Below, one piece after another: positions 59,841 through 64,000 of a stretch of DNA of 64,000 nucleotides (positions within the stretch are counted from its first letter, which is position 1; each line of letters opens with the position of its first letter). This DNA is from an uncultured Treponema sp. Lineage in GTDB: Bacteria; Spirochaetota; Spirochaetia; Treponematales; Treponemataceae. Position numbers and translations under genes: made by a program. The notes below the pieces were generated by a model. It did no database searches and was not told the origin of the DNA. It saw only the letters and a program-made list of their open reading frames with translations. Where the stretch lies: assembly GCA_934667505.1 (NCBI GenBank), contig CAKULY010000005.1:1-64000 (forward strand), given 5' to 3'.

Positions 59841-61379
59841 ATGAACAAAAGTTATTTAATCTTGTTCATTGTTCTCCCTGTTGCTGGAATTGCTCTTGGA
59901 TGGATTATTCGCTGGCTTTATGCCAGATTTCAACTATCTGCATCAGAACAAAAAGCAGAACGTGTTAAACAGGACGCTATAAAAGAGGCTGAAGCTCAGA
60001 AAAAAGAAATTTTGCTAAACGCAAAAGATGAACTCATTCGCGAACGAAACCAGCAGGAACGGGAAAACAGAGAACGCCGTGCAGAAGTACAACGCTACGA
60101 AGCAAGAGTAAACAAGAAAGAAGAAATTGTTGACCAGCGAACTGCTGAATGTGAAAAGAAAGAAAAAGAATTTGCAGAAAAAGCAGTCGCAATGAAAAAA
60201 AGAGAAGCAACTCTTTCTGCACAAGAAGAAGAATTAAGAAAGGAGCTTGAACGAATTTCAGGTCTTTCTGCGCAGGAAGCAAAGGAGCTTATAATTAAAA
60301 GCCTTGAAAACGATGCAAAACATGACGCTCAAGCGCTTATAAACAAGATTGAGCAAGACGCTCAGCTTTCCGCAGAAAAAAAAGCAAGAGAAATTCTTGT
60401 TTCTACAATTCAAAGAATCGCTCCAGAAACAACTAGCGACATAACAGTTACTACGGTTTCTCTTCCAAGCGATGAAATGAAAGGCCGCATCATAGGACGC
60501 GAAGGAAGAAACATAAGAACATTAGAAACCCTTACTGGAGTAGACATCATAATCGATGACACGCCAGAAGCCGTTGTAATTTCTTGTTTTGACCCAGTGC
60601 GCAAAGAAATCGCAAAAGAATCTTTGGAACGGCTTATTTCGGATGGAAGAATTCATCCTGCAAGAATTGAAGAAATCGTTCAAAAAGTCACAAGAGAAGT
60701 TCAAAACAAGATTTACGAGGAAGGCGAAAAAGCCTTGTTTGATCTTGGCATTCACAATATGCCTACAGAAGGCGTAAGAGCGTTGGGAAGGCTCTATTTC
60801 CGCACTAGTTACGGTCAGAATGTTCTTACCCACTCTAAAGAGGTTGCGATGGTAGCTTCCTTGATTGCAGCAGAAGTCGGCGCAGACAGAGAACTTGCAA
60901 AGCGCGCTGCAATTTTGCACGATATTGGAAAAGGCGCTGAAAATGACAGCGACCAGAATCACGCAGAAGTTGGAGCGGAAATGGCCCGCAAGATGGGAGA
61001 AGATGCAAAAGTTATAAATGCAATTGCCGCCCACCACAATGACATTGAAGCTACGACGCAGGAAGCAATCATTGTTCAAATAGCAGATGCAATATCGGCT
61101 GCAAGACCTGGTGCCCGCCGCGAGACTATAGACAACTATGTAAAGCGCCTTGAAAATCTTGAAACTATTGCAGAAAAATTCGAAGGTGTTGAAAAAGCCT
61201 ATGCTATTCAAGCTGGCCGAGAGTTGCGCATTCTTGTAAACAATGAAAAAATTGCGGACAACGAAGTAAAGCAGTTAGCTAGCGATATAGCAAAGCAGAT
61301 TGAAACTGACCTTAAATATCCTGGAAGGATAAGGCTGACGATGATTAGAGAAACTAGAATCGTAGAATACGCAAGATAA
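59841..61379 (+). CDS. rny: Ribonuclease Y
   Basis: 512 residues. One N-terminal membrane helix (LILFIVLPVAGIALGWII, about 5-22) is followed by a long charged coiled coil to about residue 170. The KH domain has MKGRIIGREGRNIRTLETLTGVDIIIDD. The HD phosphohydrolase domain has ILTHSKEVAMVASLIA, then AAILHDIGKGAENDSDQ with the metal His-Asp, and HHNDIEATTQEAIIVQIADAISAARPG. It is the membrane-bound endoribonuclease that starts mRNA decay. It has its own promoter, an AAGGAG site and a strong terminator. Confidence 0.95.
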   Translation: MNKSYLILFIVLPVAGIALGWIIRWLYARFQLSASEQKAERVKQDAIKEAEAQKKEILLNAKDELIRERNQQERENRERRAEVQRYEARVNKKEEIVDQRTAECEKKEKEFAEKAVAMKKREATLSAQEEELRKELERISGLSAQEAKELIIKSLENDAKHDAQALINKIEQDAQLSAEKKAREILVSTIQRIAPETTSDITVTTVSLPSDEMKGRIIGREGRNIRTLETLTGVDIIIDDTPEAVVISCFDPVRKEIAKESLERLISDGRIHPARIEEIVQKVTREVQNKIYEEGEKALFDLGIHNMPTEGVRALGRLYFRTSYGQNVLTHSKEVAMVASLIAAEVGADRELAKRAAILHDIGKGAENDSDQNHAEVGAEMARKMGEDAKVINAIAAHHNDIEATTQEAIIVQIADAISAARPGARRETIDNYVKRLENLETIAEKFEGVEKAYAIQAGRELRILVNNEKIADNEVKQLASDIAKQIETDLKYPGRIRLTMIRETRIVEYAR

Positions 61380-61401
61380 GATAAAAATGTTATTATTTGG
61401 T

Positions 61402-61445
61402 TCAGCCAATTCTAAGCAAAAGCTTAAAATTGGCTGATTTTTTTT
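61402..61445 (+). terminator. Intrinsic terminator of rny
   Basis: TCAGCCAATT (61402-61411) and AATTGGCTGA (61428-61437) form a perfect 10-bp stem followed by a run of eight T. It lies 22 bp after the rny stop. Confidence 0.9.
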
Positions 61446-61451
61446 AACATA

Positions 61452-61505
61452 AGGTCGAAAGCCGAGCTTTTTATAGCTGTGAAAAAACTTTCGACCTATA
61501 GGCTA
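61452..61505. repeat. Short copy F of the dispersed repeat
   Basis: AGGTCGAAAG and CTTTCGACCT form a perfect 10-bp outer stem around CCGAGCTTTTTATAGCTGTG. The left side resembles the start of copy A and the right end (AGGCTA) gives the TAG stop of the gene at 61503-62105. Confidence 0.5.
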
Positions 61506-62105
61506 GAACGAAATATTTAGATAGCAGGCAATAATATTGTCCCATTCGTTGTTACCACGAGGAACACATCTATAATAAGCTCCTATTGCAGGCAATGCGT
61601 CCCAGCTAGAGCAATACAAAAAATCGTATTCAAGACTTAACCTAAATCCATTCCCCCAAGAAGCTGAAGAGACATTGACTTCGGAACTGTCGATTTTAGA
61701 AAAGTCTGTTCTGCAGCCAAGCAAATAGGCTAAGCCGAAATTCAATCCGCCTGCGCCAACGTAAACTTTTACGCCAGTCCAAAATGAATAATCGAGATGA
61801 TTATTGTAAACCTGTCCGTTCCAGATAAAATCCGCCAAAGCGTCTGCGCCAACTAAAAGCTTTAGCGGCCTTATTACTGAAAAATAGACATCTCCGTTCA
61901 AGCCAATTATAAATCTGTTTGGATTGTCATCAGGATTTACAGAATTGTTCATGTCAATAACAGAACTGCTTCCGTAAGCTGGATAACCAGACGAAATTCC
62001 AAAATCGGCACCAAAAGTCCTTTTTGTTTGAGCATTTAAAACCAAAGGAAAAACAAAAACAAAGGAACACAACAAAATGTATTTTTTTAATATACTGTAT
62101 TTCAT
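61503..62105 (-). CDS. Small outer-membrane beta-barrel-like protein
   Basis: 200 residues. A signal peptide covers about residues 1-25 (YILLCSFVFVFPLVLNA). The mature protein is a set of alternating strands with aromatic residues (TFGADFGISSGYPAYG, FIIGLNGDVYFSV, YSFWTGVKVYVGAGGLNFGLAYLLG, GFRLSLEYDFLY) and ends in a strand closing with Phe (IIACYLNISF). This is the look of an 8-stranded outer-membrane barrel, but no named family is recognised. It follows the DoxX-like gene by 4 nt, so the two are probably cotranscribed. Confidence 0.6.
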   Translation of the reverse strand: MKYSILKKYILLCSFVFVFPLVLNAQTKRTFGADFGISSGYPAYGSSSVIDMNNSVNPDDNPNRFIIGLNGDVYFSVIRPLKLLVGADALADFIWNGQVYNNHLDYSFWTGVKVYVGAGGLNFGLAYLLGCRTDFSKIDSSEVNVSSASWGNGFRLSLEYDFLYCSSWDALPAIGAYYRCVPRGNNEWDNIIACYLNISF

Positions 62106-62109
62106 AATA

Positions 62110-62526
62110 CTAACTATTTTGAAGAACTATAAGAGAACCAAGAACTATAAGATGATTTGCAAATTGATACAACCAAGAAAGGAAGTTCTTTGCGCCACCG
62201 TTAAAAATTCCGCTGCTACCAAGAAAATCTATAAGAACAATTGCAACAATCCATACAATCATAATTATTAAGAGAAGAATCTTATTAAAAGAAGCCATTG
62301 AATTAGGAACAAAAAGTCCCACTATCAATAAAATTCCTGAAATTATTTCAATAACGGCAAACACAATTACAAGAATATTTTTTACGTTGCCTGCAAAAAT
62401 TCCTTTAATTGCAGCAGAAGCAGCATCTCCGCCACCTTGCAAAGCCCAAATTCCTGCAACTGCAAGCATAATTCCTACTGCAAGTTGAAGAATAATCCTT
62501 CCTATTGAAAGTCTTCTATCCGCCAT
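62110..62526 (-). CDS. DoxX-like four-helix membrane protein
   Basis: 138 residues with four hydrophobic helices at about 8-28, 50-73, 83-105 and 118-136, and short loops. IGRIILQLAVGIMLAVAGIWAL and IEIISGILLIVGLF are typical of the DoxX/SURF4-like fold. No redox or metal ligands stand out, so a function cannot be given. It lies 4 nt upstream of the barrel gene and downstream of a dispersed repeat. An AAGGAGGAAGG ribosome site precedes the ATG. Confidence 0.6.
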   Translation of the reverse strand: MADRRLSIGRIILQLAVGIMLAVAGIWALQGGGDAASAAIKGIFAGNVKNILVIVFAVIEIISGILLIVGLFVPNSMASFNKILLLIIMIVWIVAIVLIDFLGSSGIFNGGAKNFLSWLYQFANHLIVLGSLIVLQNS

Positions 62527-62567
62527 ACCTTCCTCCTTTGGCTAATTTTAATTGTAAACCTTATATA

Positions 62568-62770
62568 TCCCAAACTTCGAGTTTTTTATAACTGTTAGAA
62601 AAAAGGCTTTCAGCGAATTCTCAATTTGTTCAGACGGTTGCGCTCGCACTTCGTTTGAATGAAGCTGGGTTGCTACGCAACTTTAATCATTCTAATCGCA
62701 CAAAGTCTTCACAAATTGCAACTTCGCTTACGCTTTTATTTATTTTTCTAAAACTTTAAGTTTAGGCTAT
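62568..62770 (-). repeat. Dispersed structured repeat, copy D (reverse orientation)
   Basis: Read on the minus strand it gives TAGCCTAAACTTAAAGTTTT, then AAAAGCGTAAGCGAAGTTGC, AAAGTTGCGTAGCAACCC, CATTCAAACGAAGTGCGAGC, CAAATTGAGAATTCGCTGAA and an end reading AACTCGAAGTTTGGG. It fills the spacer between two leftward genes and TA-rich DNA flanks both ends. Confidence 0.8.
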
Positions 62771-62789
62771 ATAAATATTATCACCAAAA

Positions 62790-63248
62790 TTATTTATAAA
62801 CAACTTTAAAACGCTGATAAACAAGTTTCAAATCTGGACTAAACTCAAAGCCCACGATATTTCCTTCTTCTTCAAAAATCTCGCGATGAGATTCCTTCCA
62901 CACTGACAGGTTTTCATCGTCGCCTTCCTCTTCTGCCATTTGCTCAGTAACTTGTGAAAAAGGAACTATGTCTACACTTTCAATTTCTATTATGCAGCAA
63001 GGCTCTTGGTTGCGATTAAAAACCATATAAAGCTCGCCTGTTACAGGCAACGGCTCCCCATCAATAAGATAAGAAGAAAGAGAGGCAAAAATTGCCCGCT
63101 TTTTGCCAGCAAGGATTGCGGAAATCTGGCCGTCATTTTGAAATCCTTTAGATTCAAAATTAATATCGCCAGAACATTTTTCTTCTTTATCGCTTCCAGA
63201 AAAATCTATGTAATTTTGCCAGAACAAATCTGCTTTTGAAAGTTCCAT
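62790..63248 (-). CDS. ASCH-domain protein
   Basis: 152 residues that fit the ASCH domain along their whole length: LFWQNYIDFS, then ISAILAGKKRAIFASLSSYL, then EPLPVTGELYMVFNRNQEPCCIIEIESVDIVPFSQVTEQMAEEEG and SVWKESHREIF. ASCH proteins share a PUA-like beta-barrel that binds RNA or modified nucleosides; some hydrolyse N4-acetylcytidine, and the Lys of GKK is part of the site. The exact substrate is not readable here. It lies 3 nt after the small membrane protein gene. Confidence 0.8.
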   Translation of the reverse strand: MELSKADLFWQNYIDFSGSDKEEKCSGDINFESKGFQNDGQISAILAGKKRAIFASLSSYLIDGEPLPVTGELYMVFNRNQEPCCIIEIESVDIVPFSQVTEQMAEEEGDDENLSVWKESHREIFEEEGNIVGFEFSPDLKLVYQRFKVVYK

Positions 63249-63251
63249 AGT

Positions 63252-63545
63252 TCACCTTTTTTTTATAAGAATAATGCAGAACGCTGCTATAAAAAATACA
63301 TAAGGAAGCACTGTTGCTATCAGCGTATAAATCGGAACACCAAATAACAGCACATTCCCAGGAATAGAAAATCCTAAAGATGCAATAAGCTCATACACCA
63401 AAGATATGTAATAAAAAACGATGCCTGCAATAATGTTCATCCAAGCAGAATCTTTAGTTTTTGACCACAAAATAATGCCAAGAAATGCTGAAATTCCTCC
63501 GAGCACAAGTTTTAAGATAAAAACAAAAACTTCACTTTGACTCAT
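63252..63545 (-). CDS. Small membrane protein of unknown function
   Basis: 97 residues from the ATG at 63545 (GGAGC upstream); the frame open to 63611 has no site and overlaps the upstream gene. Three hydrophobic helices lie at about 5-25, 34-55 and 68-92, ending in a basic IKKR. No motif is recognised. It lies between an incomplete gene and the ASCH gene, all leftward and closely spaced. Confidence 0.6.
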   Translation of the reverse strand: MSQSEVFVFILKLVLGGISAFLGIILWSKTKDSAWMNIIAGIVFYYISLVYELIASLGFSIPGNVLLFGVPIYTLIATVLPYVFFIAAFCIILIKKR

Positions 63546-63564
63546 TAAAGCTCCAATTCTAGAC

Positions 63565-64000
63565 TTATAGTTTTTCTTCAAATGGATTGCTTTTAAGCTT
63601 TGCAAAAACACCTAAATCCGCTCCGAAAGGAACTATTGAAGGCTTATTGTAAAAAGGACTTATTAATAAGTTGCAATCTAAACAGTGCAGCACAAAATCT
63701 CTATAAAATTCTTCTTTGATTTTTGGGAAAAGATAAGGACCTTTTCGTTCCCAATACTTGCAAATAATTCTATCGTAGCAGAACCAGTCTTTTTCCTTCC
63801 GCTCTTTTAATGCGGCAACAAGGTCGTAAACGGAACGCGTAATTCCTGCGTGAAGCGCGGCAGGAATACTAACTGATTCAAAATCGCTTTTGCCAGAAAT
63901 CATTGCAAGTTCAACAAGCTCAGGTTTTACCGCAAGCAAATAAAGCTGTTCGCCCCAGGAAAATGGAGGCACAAAAACTATGCAATCAATTTCTTTCCAA
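63565..64000 (-). CDS. C-terminal part of an unrecognised protein (cut by the right edge)
   Basis: The frame is open to the window edge, so the N-terminus is missing; a GTG at 63972 is internal because WKEIDCIVFV is coded before it. The 144 visible residues are soluble and mixed helix/strand, with IDCIVFVPPFSWGEQLYLLAV, an aromatic DWFCYDRIICKYWERKG and a closing PSIVPFGADLGVFAKL. No family was recognised. It is 19 nt upstream of the small membrane protein gene and probably heads that operon. Confidence 0.55.
   Translation of the reverse strand, partial: WKEIDCIVFVPPFSWGEQLYLLAVKPELVELAMISGKSDFESVSIPAALHAGITRSVYDLVAALKERKEKDWFCYDRIICKYWERKGPYLFPKIKEEFYRDFVLHCLDCNLLISPFYNKPSIVPFGADLGVFAKLKSNPFEEKL

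Noticed and set aside
60522..61211. A 229-codon open frame on the minus strand
   Set aside because: It lies wholly inside rny on the other strand, has no ribosome site and encodes a low-complexity Cys/Phe-rich sequence. rny's domains are unmistakable.

Overview
The window looks like chromosome of a low-GC, host-associated spirochaete, most likely a Treponema. The grounds are a giant N-terminally anchored coiled-coil protein of the treponemal 'SpiroCoCo' kind, two tandem P13-like membrane proteins, a BadF/BcrA-type activase of over 1500 residues, many TPR proteins and outer-membrane candidates ending in Phe or Tyr, a fused IspDF and an LptC-LptA-LptB set. No rRNA, tRNA, CRISPR array or intact transposase was seen.

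Layout. (1) 1-1169 is a mobile-element scar: the last quarter-kilobase of codons of an SNF2-type helicase that runs off the left edge, then a broken PLD-like gene. (2) 1172-7681 is an accessory block. Five genes read leftward from one promoter (UDG-fold protein, triple zinc-ribbon protein, voltage-gated cation channel, DUF262/DUF1524 protein, DUF262 protein) and face a divergent XRE regulator. Two inverted repeats in the shared spacer overlap both promoters. A WYL regulator follows. This block is the best candidate for an undescribed system. (3) 8811-25044 is mostly housekeeping: rsuA, rarA with a long C-terminal fusion, adk, ilvB behind a leader-peptide attenuator, a DUF6110/P-type ATPase/HMA2 metal cluster, rqcH, a DEAD-box helicase, carD, ispDF and a secreted alpha-amylase. 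(4) 25159-43095 is a long leftward run: BadF-type activase, a secreted protein, a TPR protein, a beta-barrel candidate, ExbB-ExbD-TonB, a HAD phosphatase and SpiroCoCo. (5) 43161-57343 holds a class III adenylate cyclase with a coiled-coil partner, murJ, an M24 peptidase, the P13-like pair, a TPR protein, a LamG/FN3 protein and uvrC. (6) 57608-61379 is lptC-lptA-lptB then rny. (7) 61503-64000 holds small envelope proteins, an ASCH-domain protein and a gene cut by the right edge.

Two patterns run through the window. First, many single-gene or first-in-operon starts have a near-consensus -10 box only 6-9 nt upstream of the start codon and no Shine-Dalgarno, which predicts leaderless mRNAs. Internal operon genes do have GGAG-type sites. 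Second, a family of roughly 200-bp structured intergenic repeats with TAGCCC...GGGCTA termini occurs at five or more places, in full and shortened forms, sometimes supplying the stop codon of the neighbouring gene.

Starts were chosen by Shine-Dalgarno or leaderless -10 placement, so several differ from the longest open frame. All function calls rest on motif recognition by eye; no database search was possible.
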